Part shown: piece by piece, positions 1 to 9,785 of the stretch
Position numbering within the stretch: position 1 is the stretch's first letter
Layout: the number at the start of each line of letters is the position of its first letter
Assembly: GCA_012031035.1 (NCBI GenBank)
Contig: JAAUUT010000027.1
Span: forward strand, 1-49,752
Length of the DNA: 49,752 nucleotides
Reading direction: 5' to 3'
DNA from: Candidatus Altimarinota bacterium
GTDB lineage: Bacteria > Cyanobacteriota > Cyanobacteriia > Cyanobacteriales > Microcystaceae
Translations under genes and position numbers: made by a program
Notes under the pieces: generated by a model
Seen by the model: only the letters and a program-made list of their open reading frames with translations
The model's database searches: none
What the model was told of the DNA's origin: nothing

Positions 1-1373
1 TAACCAATGCGATCGCCGCTTTCGGCGCTGCCGGAGGGCAATCGCGCGTTTTTTTTCGCTTTCAAGAAAATCAAACGAATTTTCGTACTGAAATCTTGGC
101 GGGGATTACCACCTTTTTGACGATGGCATATATTTTGGCAGTCAATCCCGCCCTACTTTCTAATGCTATTTTTCTCCAACAACCCCAGGATTTATATAAG
201 GAGTTAGTTATTGCTACAGCGATATCAAGCGCGATCGCAACTTTAATCATGGGGTTAAATGCTAATTATCCTTTCGTCCTCGCACCCGGAATGGGATTAA
301 ATGCGTTTTTTACCTTTTCTGTAGTCAAAGGATTGGGGATTGATTGGCGATTAGCACTTACCTCAGTTTTTATCGAAGGGCTGATTTTTATTGCACTGAC
401 GCTAACTGATATTCGTCGTCAGTTAATTTTAGCGATTCCCAACTGTCTCAAACAAGCAACGACAGCAGGAATCGGCTTTTTTATTACTTATATTGGCTTT
501 ACTAATGCGGGAATTATTGTTTCTAGTGAAGCGACAACTACTACATTAGGAAACTTCAAAAATCCTCCTACTTTAATGGCATTATTCGGAATTTTGATTA
601 CGGCTGCATTTTTTGCTCGTCGGATTAAAGGGGCTTTGATTTTAGGGATTTTGACAACGGCCTTATTAGCCTGGATTTTAAAGATTTCTCCTTTACCAGA
701 ACAAATTATTGGATTGCCTCAATTTCCTAGCGATCTAATCGGACAAGCTTTAGTTGGTTTCTCTCAATTTCAAGCAACTAAACTCTGGGATTTTCTTGCC
801 GTAACATTTGTCTTTTTATTTGTCGATATTTTTGACACAATTGGGACGCTATCCGGGGTCGGAATGCAAGCAGGTTATATCAATGAAAAAGGAGAATTAC
901 CCCGCGCTAATCAAGCTTTAATGGCAGATGCAATTGGTACTACAGTAGGAGCCTTGTTAGGAACTTCAACGGTAACGACTTATATAGAATCGGCAGCCGG
1001 CGTTTCTGAAGGAGGAAGAACGGGATTTACAGCCGTTGTTATTGCTATTTTATTGACGATTTCGATATTTTTCATTCCGCTAATTGCTGCTATTCCTGCT
1101 TTTGCAACTGTCCCTGCTTTACTAATTATTGGGGTTTTAATGACCGGAAATATGCGCTCGATTCATTGGGACGATCCGGCTGAATCAATCCCTTCATTTC
1201 TAACTATTTTTATGATGCCTTTAAGCTATTCTATTGCTGAAGGATTAGCCTTTGGATTTATTACCTATCCTCTTATCAAGTCTTTTCAAGGAAAAATTGC
1301 AGAAACTACAATAACGATGTGGATTTTGGCAGGAATTTTTGCACTCAGATTTATTTTCAAAACGTTTAATTAA
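1..1373 (+). CDS. NCS2 family (AzgA-like) purine/nucleobase permease, 5'-partial
   Basis: Inner-membrane permease, probably for adenine, guanine or hypoxanthine with protons (family knowledge). The frame is open from base 3, so the start lies at or before the window edge. A TTG at 96 is not the real start, because conserved family sequence (RTEILAGITTFLTMAY) begins upstream of it. Visible motifs are APGMGLNA in the early helices, FDTIGTLSG in the middle and IESAAGVSEGGRTG before the last helices. About a dozen hydrophobic segments follow each other. The C-terminus (AEGLAFGFITYPLIK) is complete and the stop is at 1371. The substrate is inferred; uracil or xanthine transport belongs to other NCS2 branches. 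Other purine genes in the window are purL, purF and apt, but none is close. Confidence 0.9.
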   Translation, partial: TNAIAAFGAAGGQSRVFFRFQENQTNFRTEILAGITTFLTMAYILAVNPALLSNAIFLQQPQDLYKELVIATAISSAIATLIMGLNANYPFVLAPGMGLNAFFTFSVVKGLGIDWRLALTSVFIEGLIFIALTLTDIRRQLILAIPNCLKQATTAGIGFFITYIGFTNAGIIVSSEATTTTLGNFKNPPTLMALFGILITAAFFARRIKGALILGILTTALLAWILKISPLPEQIIGLPQFPSDLIGQALVGFSQFQATKLWDFLAVTFVFLFVDIFDTIGTLSGVGMQAGYINEKGELPRANQALMADAIGTTVGALLGTSTVTTYIESAAGVSEGGRTGFTAVVIAILLTISIFFIPLIAAIPAFATVPALLIIGVLMTGNMRSIHWDDPAESIPSFLTIFMMPLSYSIAEGLAFGFITYPLIKSFQGKIAETTITMWILAGIFALRFIFKTFN

Positions 1374-1434
1374 GTAACGATCGCGAATGGCATACACCAG
1401 GACAAATACAAATCTATTTTATGTCGATTAAAAT

Positions 1435-2211
1435 TTAAGTTGCCGTTAAAGTGCGATCGCGTCCTTCGGCTTTTGCTGTGAGCATCGCTAGATTAGCTGC
1501 TTTCAAGACTTCTTCTGGCATCGCTCCGTGACTAGGATAGATAGCCACCCCTAAACTCAAAGATATTGTTCTATTACCAGGTGTAGGCAAGCATTTAACG
1601 CCTTCGCGGATTTTTTCTGCTTTAATTTGCGTTCCTTTGAGATCTGTATCGGGCAGAATGAGAACAAATTCTTCTCCTCCATAGCGACAGGATAAATCGT
1701 CTTCTCGGCAAGACTCAAGCAAAAATTTAGCAACGGAGCGCAACACCATATCTCCTGTCTCATGACCGAACTCTGTATTATAGGCTTTAAAATGGTCTAT
1801 GTCGCAAAAGATAAGGCCAACTAAATATTGTGCTTCAGACTCGTGGCTCAATCTTTTTGCCCTAGCAAAGATGCGCTGAATCGACACATCCATAAAGCGA
1901 CGGTTCCATAACCCCGTCGCGCTGTCTCGAAATGTTTGGTGTTCTAGTTCGGCTTGTAGGTGTAGCATAGCTAAAGGCAAGGCTATTTGATAGGAAAGAT
2001 TCTTTAAAAAGTTGCGATCTATCGTCTCAGTATTAGTCAGGTGTAAAATTCCAATCGTTTGCTCGTGAGCTTGCAGGGGAGTGCAAATCATTTCTGGCGG
2101 CGTACTATTGGAATAAATTTTTTGCATAACTGACAAGGAATAGCAAAAATCTTTCGCTCTCCCAAACAAGCTTGTCCCTGTCGTAGCGCCCAACAATCCT
2201 TGGGGGTACAC
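1435..2211 (-). CDS. GAF-GGDEF diguanylate cyclase, C-terminal catalytic part (frameshifted)
   Basis: Continuation of the gene that starts at 3086. True homology resumes at about 2160 (KDFCYSLSVMQ); codons between 2160 and 2211 are out of frame and the GTG at 2211 is not a real start. The rest of the GAF domain (MICTPLQAHEQTIGILHL) is followed by a complete GGDEF domain that would make c-di-GMP from two GTP. The active site reads RYGGEEF (GGEEF variant, normally active). An RxxD motif (REDD) sits exactly five residues upstream, as in product-inhibited enzymes with an I-site. DIDHFKAYNTEFGH carries the metal-binding Asp. If the frameshift is real, the cyclase has lost its membrane sensor; if it is an error, the enzyme is complete. 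Confidence 0.82.
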   Translation of the reverse strand: MYPQGLLGATTGTSLFGRAKDFCYSLSVMQKIYSNSTPPEMICTPLQAHEQTIGILHLTNTETIDRNFLKNLSYQIALPLAMLHLQAELEHQTFRDSATGLWNRRFMDVSIQRIFARAKRLSHESEAQYLVGLIFCDIDHFKAYNTEFGHETGDMVLRSVAKFLLESCREDDLSCRYGGEEFVLILPDTDLKGTQIKAEKIREGVKCLPTPGNRTISLSLGVAIYPSHGAMPEEVLKAANLAMLTAKAEGRDRTLTAT

Positions 2212-3086
2212 AATTCAGTAATAGAAAAATCTCCTATTACTACTGTAGGTAGTAACTGGTCGCGAGAGTTGTTGATTTCAAAAATTGCCCCCGAACTAGT
2301 AGGAAATAAGGATTGAAAGAAAGAGTGCAAAATTTCGTAAGCTTCTTGTTTAGTTCGACAAGCAAGCAGATGATTATTTAACTCTTGCTCGATTTCGTTG
2401 AATGCTAATTGAGTATTGAGGCGGTTTTCTTTGGCTAGTTGTCGCCTTCGTTCTTTGCCAGTTTGCCATGATAAAATTCCTGCGAATAATAAGCTGGCGA
2501 TCGCTGTAGCCGTTACAGTATTACCTCGTCTGTTAACTTCCTCTCTACGTCGATTGAGTAAGTTCTTTTCATAATATTCAATCGCTTTGAGTTGTTCGTT
2601 GATTTTGTCTGGCTTGGGATATGAGTGATATGTAATTATTTTTGAATTACTTGTATTTTTTGAGTTTTTCAGTTTTAAAATAAAATTATCTAACTCTTGG
2701 AAATAATTATCTATTTTTGATTGGAGAAGTTTTATATTATTTTGTTGATTTGGATTATCTTGAGTTAGCGTTTTGAGAATATTTAATTGAGCAAGAATTT
2801 TTAATTGTAGGGATTGGTACTGAGATAGTGCAGAAGTAGAGTTTTGTAACTCTGATTTTAATTGTAAAATTAACGATTGTTGGTTTTGAATATTTTCTAA
2901 CACTTCAAACGTGTGATTGACCAAGTTCCTAGCAACAATAACCTCTACTTGTTGCCAGATTATCAGCAGTGCAGCAATGACTAATCCCAAACTAATTCCT
3001 GCATGGCGAGTTAAGCGCAACCGCTGCCACAAGCGTCTTAAGTGACTGTCTGGCATCAACTTCCTTGTTTTTTGTTGGATAGCCAT
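2088..3086 (-). CDS. GAF-GGDEF diguanylate cyclase, N-terminal sensor part (frameshifted)
   Basis: First part of a membrane-bound diguanylate cyclase cut by a frameshift near 2150-2165. It starts at an ATG and has a short basic cytoplasmic leader. A membrane segment lies at residues 29-47 and a second at about 190-207. Between them is a predicted periplasmic, Q/N-rich helical region that probably senses something; the ligand is unknown. A GAF domain begins at about residue 240 and runs through CTPKDCWALRQGQACLGE, typical of cyanobacterial GAF domains. After that the frame becomes unrelated sequence and stops at 2088. The remaining GAF and the GGDEF domain continue in another frame. Whether the break is real or a base-calling error in the A/T-rich stretch is open. 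Confidence 0.8.
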   Translation of the reverse strand: MAIQQKTRKLMPDSHLRRLWQRLRLTRHAGISLGLVIAALLIIWQQVEVIVARNLVNHTFEVLENIQNQQSLILQLKSELQNSTSALSQYQSLQLKILAQLNILKTLTQDNPNQQNNIKLLQSKIDNYFQELDNFILKLKNSKNTSNSKIITYHSYPKPDKINEQLKAIEYYEKNLLNRRREEVNRRGNTVTATAIASLLFAGILSWQTGKERRRQLAKENRLNTQLAFNEIEQELNNHLLACRTKQEAYEILHSFFQSLFPTSSGAIFEINNSRDQLLPTVVIGDFSITELCTPKDCWALRQGQACLGERKIFAIPCQLCKKFIPIVRRQK

Positions 3087-3222
3087 TGGAAATTTAGGAT
3101 TTGCTTGAGGAGAATAATTAGTTAAGCAATAAAAAAGTTAAATTGCATTATCAATCGTTCTAAACTATCAATAGATATAATTATTGCTCGAAAATTAATT
3201 AAATACAACGATCGCTTGTCTT

Positions 3223-4203
3223 CTACTTACTGATTAAAGTCTTCTCCAATAATTTAACGCTAGCGTAGATCGCATCGATATATGGTGTAGGCGTTTGGGT
3301 GAGTCGTCCTAATTCTGCGACGGAACCAACGATCGCGTCTACTTCGGTAGGACGATGTGCTTCAATATCCTGTAACATCGAGGTTTTGTGCGCTCCCACG
3401 CCTTCTGCTCCAGCAATGCGCTTTTCTAGGGAAATTCCGAAATCTACACCCAATTTTTCGGCAATGGTCTGCGCTTCGACCATCATAGTTCGCGCCAGTT
3501 CTCGCGTCAGGGGATATTGACAAATTTGCTCTAGCGTGCTTTTAGTTAGGGCGCTAATCGGATTAAACGCCAGATTTCCCCATAATTTGACCCATAATTC
3601 GTTACGGATTTGGTTGCGAACGCGAGATTTAAGTCCAGAACTGTTGAATAGTTGCGATAATTTTTGGATGCGATCGCTTTTAGTTCCATCGAGTTCGCCC
3701 AAGGTAAAGCGATCGCCTTCGATATGTTGAATGATACCAGGAGTCGCGATTTCTGCGGCAGGATAGACGACGCAACCGATAACGCGATCGACGGGAATAT
3801 TAGCTTCTACGATACCATCGGGATCGACCGATTGAATGCGGTAATCTGCATAGGGACTCTCTAACTTGCGAAAATACCACCAAGGAATCCCATTTTGAGC
3901 AGTTACAACTATCGTTTCCTCGCCGTACAATACAGGAAGCGAGGGAGCTACAGAAGGAACGCTTTGCGCTTTCAATGCCACGATAACGACATCTTGTATT
4001 CCTGCGGCATTCATATTTTGTGTAGCGACGACATTTTTAACTACATCCTCGGTTCCGTCTGAGTGTTGCAAGATTAAACCTTTTTCCTGTATCGCTTGCA
4101 GGTGAGCGCCCCTAGCAATTAAAGTAACATTAGCGCCTGCTTGTGCCAATTTTGCTCCTAAATAACCGCCGATCGCGCCTGCACCAACAATACAAACTTT
4201 CAT
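3223..4203 (-). CDS. ketopantoate reductase family protein (PanE/ApbA-like 2-dehydropantoate 2-reductase)
   Basis: A 326-residue NADPH-dependent reductase. The N-terminus MKVCIVGAGAIGGYLGAKLA holds the GxGxxG nucleotide-binding loop. The C-terminal helical domain carries ELWVKLWGNLAFNPISALT, which matches the substrate-binding K-N-N region of the family. PanE reduces 2-dehydropantoate to pantoate in CoA synthesis, but this family has many paralogues with other 2-oxo acids, so the substrate is not certain. It lies 2 bases after the stop of an acyl-CoA synthetase gene on the same strand and is probably co-transcribed with it. The pairing of a CoA ligase with this reductase hints at a small organic-acid pathway; this is inference. 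Confidence 0.85.
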   Translation of the reverse strand: MKVCIVGAGAIGGYLGAKLAQAGANVTLIARGAHLQAIQEKGLILQHSDGTEDVVKNVVATQNMNAAGIQDVVIVALKAQSVPSVAPSLPVLYGEETIVVTAQNGIPWWYFRKLESPYADYRIQSVDPDGIVEANIPVDRVIGCVVYPAAEIATPGIIQHIEGDRFTLGELDGTKSDRIQKLSQLFNSSGLKSRVRNQIRNELWVKLWGNLAFNPISALTKSTLEQICQYPLTRELARTMMVEAQTIAEKLGVDFGISLEKRIAGAEGVGAHKTSMLQDIEAHRPTEVDAIVGSVAELGRLTQTPTPYIDAIYASVKLLEKTLISK

Positions 4204-4205
4204 TG

Positions 4206-5273
4206 CTATTCCCCTGTTAAATTCAGCAATTTTGCCATATTCAATCGCTGCAATTTACCCGTCGCGCCTCTAGGTAGTTCGTCTAAGATATGAAACTGAC
4301 GCGGTACTTTAAATTCTGCCAGGGATGCCGAACAATGCGCTTTTAATTCTTGTTCGCTGACGGATTTGTCTTTGAGGACGATCGCAGCATGGATATCTTC
4401 ACCTAACATTTTATGAGGAACGGCAAACGCGATCGCTTCGGCAACGGCAGGATGTCGTAACAAGATATCATCAACTTCTAGGGGAGAAATTTTTTCGCCG
4501 CCTCGGTTGATTAATTCTTTGAGTCGTCCCGTCAGGCGCAAGTAACCATCTTCATCTAACATTCCTTGGTCGCCAGTACGAAACCAACCGTTAGTAAACG
4601 CTTTTGCATTCGCGTCGGGGTTTTTTTCATACCCATCTACAACATTAGCCCCTTTAACGACAACTTCCCCTAATTGTCCTTTTTCCAACAAGTTTCCTTC
4701 TTCATCCATAATGCCCACCTCTACGCCGAAACCATAGCCAACGGTTCCTGGTTTGCGGATTTTTGGCGGTAAGGGATTGGTTGACATTAAGTGAGCCGCT
4801 TCCGTCATGCTGTAAGATTCTAGTACGGGAGCATTGAGAGTAGCTTCCATTTGTTCGATGATAACGGGTGGTAAAGGAGCGCTGCTGGAACGAATAAAAC
4901 GAAATGGATTGGCTTTTATAATGGCTTCATTGCGAGACGCACGGGTTAAGATGGCTTGGTGCATCGTCGGTGCAGCAGAATACCAAGTTGGTTTGTAGGT
5001 ATCTACTAGCTTCCAAAACTCTAGTGCGTTAAATCCATTGGGACAAACTAACGTTCCTCCCGATGCAAATGTGGATAACAAACATCCTACTAATCCGTGA
5101 ATGTGAAATAAAGGCATCAAACACAGCGTAGTATCGGCTGATGATAATTCGTAAGCGCTAGTAATGTTACTCGCAGAGGCTACTAAATTTCGATGGCGAA
5201 TGGGAACGCGCTTAGGACGGCTGGTAGTCCCACTTGTATGGAGTATCATTGCAATATCGTCCGTTTCTGCCAA
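4206..5273 (-). CDS. AMP-dependent acyl-CoA synthetase (oxalyl-CoA synthetase-like), C-terminal part (frameshifted)
   Basis: Catalytic part of the ligase that starts at 5722. In-frame codons run upstream to about 5340; the TTG at 5273 is not a real start. All adenylation motifs are present: P-loop HTSGTTSRPKRV, ESYSMTEAAHLM, GWFRTGDQGMLDEDGY, GRLKELINRGGEKISP, and the catalytic lysine in PRGATGKLQR close to the C-terminus. HTSGTTSRPK together with MTEAAHLMS.NPLPP resembles plant and yeast AAE3/Pcs60 oxalate-CoA ligases more than fatty acid ligases, so oxalate or another short dicarboxylate is a plausible substrate; this is from memory of the family and not proven. Nothing in the catalytic core looks decayed, which argues for a recent lesion or a sequencing error. 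Confidence 0.82.
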   Translation of the reverse strand: MAETDDIAMILHTSGTTSRPKRVPIRHRNLVASASNITSAYELSSADTTLCLMPLFHIHGLVGCLLSTFASGGTLVCPNGFNALEFWKLVDTYKPTWYSAAPTMHQAILTRASRNEAIIKANPFRFIRSSSAPLPPVIIEQMEATLNAPVLESYSMTEAAHLMSTNPLPPKIRKPGTVGYGFGVEVGIMDEEGNLLEKGQLGEVVVKGANVVDGYEKNPDANAKAFTNGWFRTGDQGMLDEDGYLRLTGRLKELINRGGEKISPLEVDDILLRHPAVAEAIAFAVPHKMLGEDIHAAIVLKDKSVSEQELKAHCSASLAEFKVPRQFHILDELPRGATGKLQRLNMAKLLNLTGE

Positions 5274-5296
5274 TTCTTGAGTATGAGGAGGACGAT

Positions 5297-5722
5297 TTAC
5301 ACCAGCAATTTTCTCAATGATAGCGTTCCATCGGGGTTTGACGTTGCGCGGATTACCATCGTATTAGGCGTTGCGGCTGCTAAGGCTGCTTCAATGCCTT
5401 CTCCTAAAACGATTAGGGCAACAGCATTGGTATCTTCATAATAAAAAGCGAATTCTTCTTGTTTATACTTAGGGTTGAGGGGTGCTGCCGTCGTACAGGT
5501 AACAGTTGCCAAAAAGGTCACAACCATTTCTGGACTGTTAGGAATGGCAATAGAAACGCGATCGGCTTTTCCTATTCCAAAACTATTTAACTTAGCAGCC
5601 AATTCTTTAACATTTTGCCGCAGTTGCTTGTAAGTTAAGCTGGGTTTATCTGGTGCGGTTAACGCTACGCGATCGTCTTTTCCAGCTAATAAATCTAAAA
5701 CTGTACTTTTATCATTTGTCAT
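5297..5722 (-). CDS. AMP-dependent acyl-CoA synthetase (oxalyl-CoA synthetase-like), N-terminal part (frameshifted)
   Basis: Begins at an ATG with the N-terminal subdomain of an adenylate-forming ligase: LTYKQLRQNVKELAAKL, then GKADRVSIAIPNSPEMVV and AAPLNPKYKQEEFAFYYED, all standard for the superfamily. After about residue 128 (ATSNPDG) the frame leaves homologous sequence and stops at 5297. The catalytic core continues in another frame, so there is a net one-base shift between about 5300 and 5345. The intergenic region 5723-5865 to the divergent glycosyltransferase gene shows nothing recognisable beyond an AT-rich promoter-like stretch. Confidence 0.82.
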   Translation of the reverse strand: MTNDKSTVLDLLAGKDDRVALTAPDKPSLTYKQLRQNVKELAAKLNSFGIGKADRVSIAIPNSPEMVVTFLATVTCTTAAPLNPKYKQEEFAFYYEDTNAVALIVLGEGIEAALAAATPNTMVIRATSNPDGTLSLRKLLV

Positions 5723-5865
5723 AATTAGGGAATCATCTCAATTTTTTCTTTATTTATCTTCTCCGATCTTCCATGCTTGAAGAAACTCGCGGAACTCAAA
5801 TAGCCAAATACTCGTTTAGTTATTGGTTAATATATATCGAGAGCAAGCTAAGTTGAAGAGATTGT

Positions 5866-6864
5866 ATGATGAGAAAACTTTACTTTCTAGTCCCTGGAAC
5901 GGGTGGTAAATTTACCTGTGGCGGTCTTTGGGCAGAATTAAAAACTCTCAACCTTGCAAAACAAGTTTGCGATGCAGATGTCGTAACCTATCGTCAGCGC
6001 GAGAAAGATAAACTTTTCCTCGACGATCTCTTAAAAGCAAAAAAATTAGATAACATTATTTTCGTTATTAGTTGGGGATTTGACGTTGCCAAACTCGCTA
6101 CTAAACTTAAGGATTACAATGTTGTTTACCATGCCCACAGTGCGGGTTATGGTTTTACGCTTCCTTCTAGCATCCCGATTATTACCGTTAGTCGAAATAC
6201 GCTAGGTTATTGGGGACAGCGATCGCCCCATTCCCCTCTCTATTATCTCCCCAATCAAATCTCCGATGAATTCACAAATTTCAATCGCGATCGCGATATC
6301 GATGTCTTAATTCAAACTCGCAAATCATCCGAGTATTTATTAGATGAATTAATTCCAGCTTTACAAAAGCAATGCAACGTCCGCGGGATCGATTCTTATG
6401 TTGAAGATTTAGCCGGATTATTCAATCGCACGAAAGTCTATCTTTACGATTCTGCCCAATATTGGGCCCTACAAGGAGTCAGCGAAGGATTTGGTTTGCA
6501 ACCGATGGAAGCTTTAGCTTGTGGGTGTCAAGTTTTCTCTAGCGTTAACGGCGGACTTTCTGACTATTTAGATCCTGGATTTAATTGTTATAAAATTGCC
6601 AATTATTCCAAGGAATACGATATCCAACGCATTCTCAAAGTTATTCACTCTCCAGTTGTTCCTACTTTAGACGAAAATTTTTTTGCTGAATATCGCACCG
6701 AAAATATTCTCAAACGATTGACATTTATCCTGTCTGATGTTAACGAGTTTTTTGAGTTTAAACAAGAGTCGCGATCGACTATTAAAAGTCTTAACAAAAT
6801 GCGTTTATATCAATTGAATTTAAAAAGGATATTGACGAAAATTAGAAAAATAATTTCTACTTAA
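5866..6864 (+). CDS. glycosyltransferase, GT1/GT4-like
   Basis: A 332-residue soluble glycosyltransferase with two Rossmann-like halves. The C-terminal half carries EGFGLQPMEALACGC at residues 207-221, the GT4-type motif in which Glu contacts the nucleotide-sugar donor, followed by SVNGGLSDYLDPG. The N-terminal half begins LYFLVPGTGGKFTCGGLWAE, a glycine-rich acceptor-side loop. It probably adds a sugar to an envelope glycan or lipid, but no donor or acceptor can be named. It starts at tandem ATG codons, and the second (5869) is equally possible. It stands alone, divergent from the ligase genes and convergent with cysE. The C-terminal 30 residues are very basic (KRILTKIRKI), which may help membrane association. 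Confidence 0.82.
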   Translation: MMRKLYFLVPGTGGKFTCGGLWAELKTLNLAKQVCDADVVTYRQREKDKLFLDDLLKAKKLDNIIFVISWGFDVAKLATKLKDYNVVYHAHSAGYGFTLPSSIPIITVSRNTLGYWGQRSPHSPLYYLPNQISDEFTNFNRDRDIDVLIQTRKSSEYLLDELIPALQKQCNVRGIDSYVEDLAGLFNRTKVYLYDSAQYWALQGVSEGFGLQPMEALACGCQVFSSVNGGLSDYLDPGFNCYKIANYSKEYDIQRILKVIHSPVVPTLDENFFAEYRTENILKRLTFILSDVNEFFEFKQESRSTIKSLNKMRLYQLNLKRILTKIRKIIST

Positions 6865-6996
6865 ATAAGGTACTGACGTTAATACTTGTAGCGATCGCGT
6901 CTTCCGCTAACATGGTTTTTGATTTTATGCGATCGCGATTTAGACGGTTAATATCCCTAATTTCCCGATATCCCGATCGCCAATCACCTGTCCCTT

Positions 6997-7764
6997 TTAC
7001 AATTCCATTACGCCATCCAAAAACTCTCTAATTTGCTTTTCATCTAAAGAACAACTCTCACTCGCTGCATGAGATTTTTCCGAAGCACATGATGTAGAGA
7101 TGGCTTCAACTAAGGTTCCCGTCTTCGATAAAGTGCCTTGTAATTTTTCGACTTGCGCCTCTAACGATTCAATCCGGTCGAGTAAAGCACGGATAACAAC
7201 CGCTTCCGAATCGGGTAAATTGCCATGTTCGAGGGGATTGACTCGAACGCCAGAACGATAGAGAATGCGACCAGGAACGCCTACCACGGTGCAATCTGAA
7301 GGAACATCGCGTAAAACAACAGAACCCGCGCCAATACGAACGTTATTACCAATCTGGAGATTGCCGAGAACTTTCGCCCCAGCACCGACAACGACATTTT
7401 CTCCTAAAGTTGGATGACGTTTGCCGCTTTCTTTTCCGGTTCCACCCAGGGTAACGCCTTGATAGATTAAAGCATAATCTCCTACGATCGCAGTTTCTCC
7501 AATGACTACACCCATCCCGTGATCGATAAATACTCCTTTACCAATCTGTGCCCCTGGATGTATTTCAATTCCGGTCAAAAAACGCGCCAAATGGGAAATT
7601 AAGCGGGGAATCAAAGGAATTCCAACGCTATACAACCAATGAGCAAAACGATGACACAAAAGTGCTTGCAATCCTGGATAGCAAAAAATAACTTCTAGCC
7701 AGTTACGCGCGGCAGGGTCGCGATCGAAGATGATCCGAAAATCAGCAATGAGTGAAGCTAGCAC
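6997..7764 (-). CDS. cysE: serine O-acetyltransferase
   Basis: Transfers acetyl from acetyl-CoA to serine, giving O-acetylserine for cysteine synthesis. I prefer the GTG at 7764 ([22 protein letters not shown]), where cyanobacterial homologues begin; an ATG at 7803 would add 13 residues unlike the family. The N-terminal helical domain is followed by left-handed beta-helix hexapeptides ([23 protein letters not shown] and onward). The FIDHG motif supplies the catalytic Asp-His pair. GGTGK and [16 protein letters not shown] are also typical. The C-terminal tail has a short coiled coil ([13 protein letters not shown]) and ends in LDGVMEL instead of the usual isoleucine that binds cysteine synthase. 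A single-gene unit. Confidence 0.93.
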   Translation of the reverse strand: MLASLIADFRIIFDRDPAARNWLEVIFCYPGLQALLCHRFAHWLYSVGIPLIPRLISHLARFLTGIEIHPGAQIGKGVFIDHGMGVVIGETAIVGDYALIYQGVTLGGTGKESGKRHPTLGENVVVGAGAKVLGNLQIGNNVRIGAGSVVLRDVPSDCTVVGVPGRILYRSGVRVNPLEHGNLPDSEAVVIRALLDRIESLEAQVEKLQGTLSKTGTLVEAISTSCASEKSHAASESCSLDEKQIREFLDGVMEL

Positions 7765-7906
7765 GATTGGTTGTCCTGTTTTGCAAGAGGGCTTATGGAT
7801 CATTTTACCTGTAATTGAATCTTTATCTTAGGTCGCATTAGCTTTAATCCATAAAAAAGCGATCGCCCTTATAAAAAGCGATCGCGTTTAGTCGAGGTTT
7901 AAAAGT

Positions 7907-9592
7907 TTACTCAAAAACTCCTGAAACCGTTGCTAATTCAGGTTCTGCAATTTTAGGAAAGAAACCTTTAGCATAAATTCGGGGATTGGATTGTGCGATT
8001 TGAGTATAAGATTCGCGAACTTCTGCGTTGACGGCAACGGTTTTCACGTCATACATCTGAGTTGCTAGTTTAGGATAAAATCCGATACCGATAATTAAGG
8101 TTAGGAAACAAGCAGCGATAAAAACTTCGCGTGGTTTAGCATCGCTGTATTTAGCGCTAGCAGGGAGGATGCAGTTAGTACCGAAGCAAACAGCTTCATC
8201 GGGGCCTTGATTTCTCGCTTTTGCCTTTCCATCCAAATTACAAGTCGGCGCTGTACCGGGGTCAAAAAATACCTGACGCAGCATCGAGAGCAGATAAATT
8301 GGTGTTAGGATGAGTCCTACTGCCGCTAGGAAAACTGTTACGGTGCGGAATGTCGAGCTATAGAGGTCGCTTGTCGATACGCCGACGAAGACCGAAAGTT
8401 CGCTAGCAAAACCGCTCATTCCAGGAAGCGCCAGCGATGCCATCGAGCCTGCGGTAAACAGAGCGAATACTTTGGGCATTACTTTACCAATACCGCCCAT
8501 TTCGTCGATATATAGCGTATGAGTGCGATCGTAGGTTACGCCAGCGAGGAAGAATAATACAGCGGCGATTAACCCGTGAGAAATCATCTGTAATACTGCA
8601 CCGCTGATTCCTACATCAGTAAAGGATGCAATTCCTAGTAGGACGAATCCCATATGAGAAACCGACGAATACGCTAGGCGACGTTTCATGTTGGATTGGG
8701 CAAAGGAACTAAACGCGCCGTAGACAATGTTGACAACGCCCAGGATTGCTAGAATCGGTGCAAAGTAAACGTGTGCGTCGGAAAGAGTTTCTAAATTTAA
8801 GCGAATCAGTCCGTATCCGCCCATTTTCAGCAGTACACCTGCAAGTATCATCGATACGGGTGCGGATGCTTCGCCGTGTGCGTCAGGCAACCAGGTATGG
8901 AGGGGGAATACCGCTAGCTTGACACCAAAGGCAATCAACAATCCTGCATAAAGCAGAAGTTCTAAACCAAGCGGATAATCTTTCATGCCGAGGGCGACGA
9001 TATCGAAGGTTGTATTGTCGCCGTAGAAAGCCATTGCTAGCCCGGCAACCAATATGAATATCGAAGCGGCTGCGGTGTAAAGTAAGAATTTCATCGCGGC
9101 GTAGCGACGCTTCTGACCGCCCCAGATGCAGACGAGCAAGTATACGGGAACTAATTCTAATTCCCACATAATGAATAGCAACAGCATATCTTGCGCGACA
9201 AACACCCCTATCTGTGCCGAATATAACAACAGCATCAGGAAGTAGAAGAGACGGGGCTTGCGATCCACTTGCCAAGCCGCCAAAATTGAAAGTGTCGTTA
9301 CTAATCCTGCTAGAAGCACTAGCGGGGCAGAAATCCCATCGACCGAAACTGCCCAGTTTAGACCTAACTGAGGCACCCAGGCATACTTCTCAACGAGTTG
9401 AAAAGTCGCGCTGCTTGCATCGTAATGCTTCCAGAAGGCGTAGCACATCAAGAAAAAGTCCGCGATACCTACACCCAAGGCGTACCACCGAATGCGCTTG
9501 CCGTCTTTATCGGGCAGCACGGGGATAAGCAAGGAAGCAACGAATGGAAGCAGGATAATTGCGGTAAGCCAGGGAAATTGTTCCGTCAGCAT
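7907..9592 (-). CDS. ndhD2: NAD(P)H-quinone oxidoreductase chain 4, NdhD2 type
   Basis: Antiporter-like proton-pumping subunit of the NDH-1L complex in the thylakoid membrane, used in respiration and cyclic electron flow around photosystem I. The ATG at 9592 ([16 protein letters not shown]) is the family start; a TTG four codons upstream is not needed. About 14 membrane helices are visible, including the core [18 protein letters not shown] with the conserved glutamate and [20 protein letters not shown]. The cysteine-containing loop near residue 475 ([12 protein letters not shown]) and [14 protein letters not shown] match the NdhD2 paralogue better than NdhD1, from memory of the two sequences. 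No ndhF is next to it, which fits NdhD2, often a lone gene. Length is 561 residues. Confidence 0.93.
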   Translation of the reverse strand: MLTEQFPWLTAIILLPFVASLLIPVLPDKDGKRIRWYALGVGIADFFLMCYAFWKHYDASSATFQLVEKYAWVPQLGLNWAVSVDGISAPLVLLAGLVTTLSILAAWQVDRKPRLFYFLMLLLYSAQIGVFVAQDMLLLFIMWELELVPVYLLVCIWGGQKRRYAAMKFLLYTAAASIFILVAGLAMAFYGDNTTFDIVALGMKDYPLGLELLLYAGLLIAFGVKLAVFPLHTWLPDAHGEASAPVSMILAGVLLKMGGYGLIRLNLETLSDAHVYFAPILAILGVVNIVYGAFSSFAQSNMKRRLAYSSVSHMGFVLLGIASFTDVGISGAVLQMISHGLIAAVLFFLAGVTYDRTHTLYIDEMGGIGKVMPKVFALFTAGSMASLALPGMSGFASELSVFVGVSTSDLYSSTFRTVTVFLAAVGLILTPIYLLSMLRQVFFDPGTAPTCNLDGKAKARNQGPDEAVCFGTNCILPASAKYSDAKPREVFIAACFLTLIIGIGFYPKLATQMYDVKTVAVNAEVRESYTQIAQSNPRIYAKGFFPKIAEPELATVSGVFE

Positions 9593-9691
9593 GACAGTAA
9601 GCAAAAATACTTATTTACGATTAATCTCATTATATGAAACTTTGTAAACATTTATAAATTATTTTTTTCTCAGTTATTGATAGATAAATAT

Positions 9692-9715
9692 CTATAGTTT
9701 AAAAAATAACTATAG
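9692..9715. repeat. perfect 8-bp inverted repeat between ndhD2 and SemiSWEET
   Basis: CTATAGTT at 9692-9699 and AACTATAG at 9708-9715 pair around an 8-base A/T loop. It sits in the shared upstream region of two divergent genes, about 70 bases before the SemiSWEET ATG. It may be an operator or chance AT-rich symmetry. Confidence 0.45.
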
Positions 9716-9785
9716 GTTGATTTTTATACTTATAGAATTGTCGCGATCGCCCCCGATACAGAGAAACCCATCGAGTAATTTCTTA

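Noticed and set aside
96..98. TTG as start of the NCS2 permease
   Set aside because: Conserved family residues lie upstream in the same frame down to the window edge, so the gene is 5'-partial.
8883..9528. Open frames of 104-130 codons overlapping ndhD2 on both strands
   Set aside because: They are shadows of the well-conserved ndhD2 frame.
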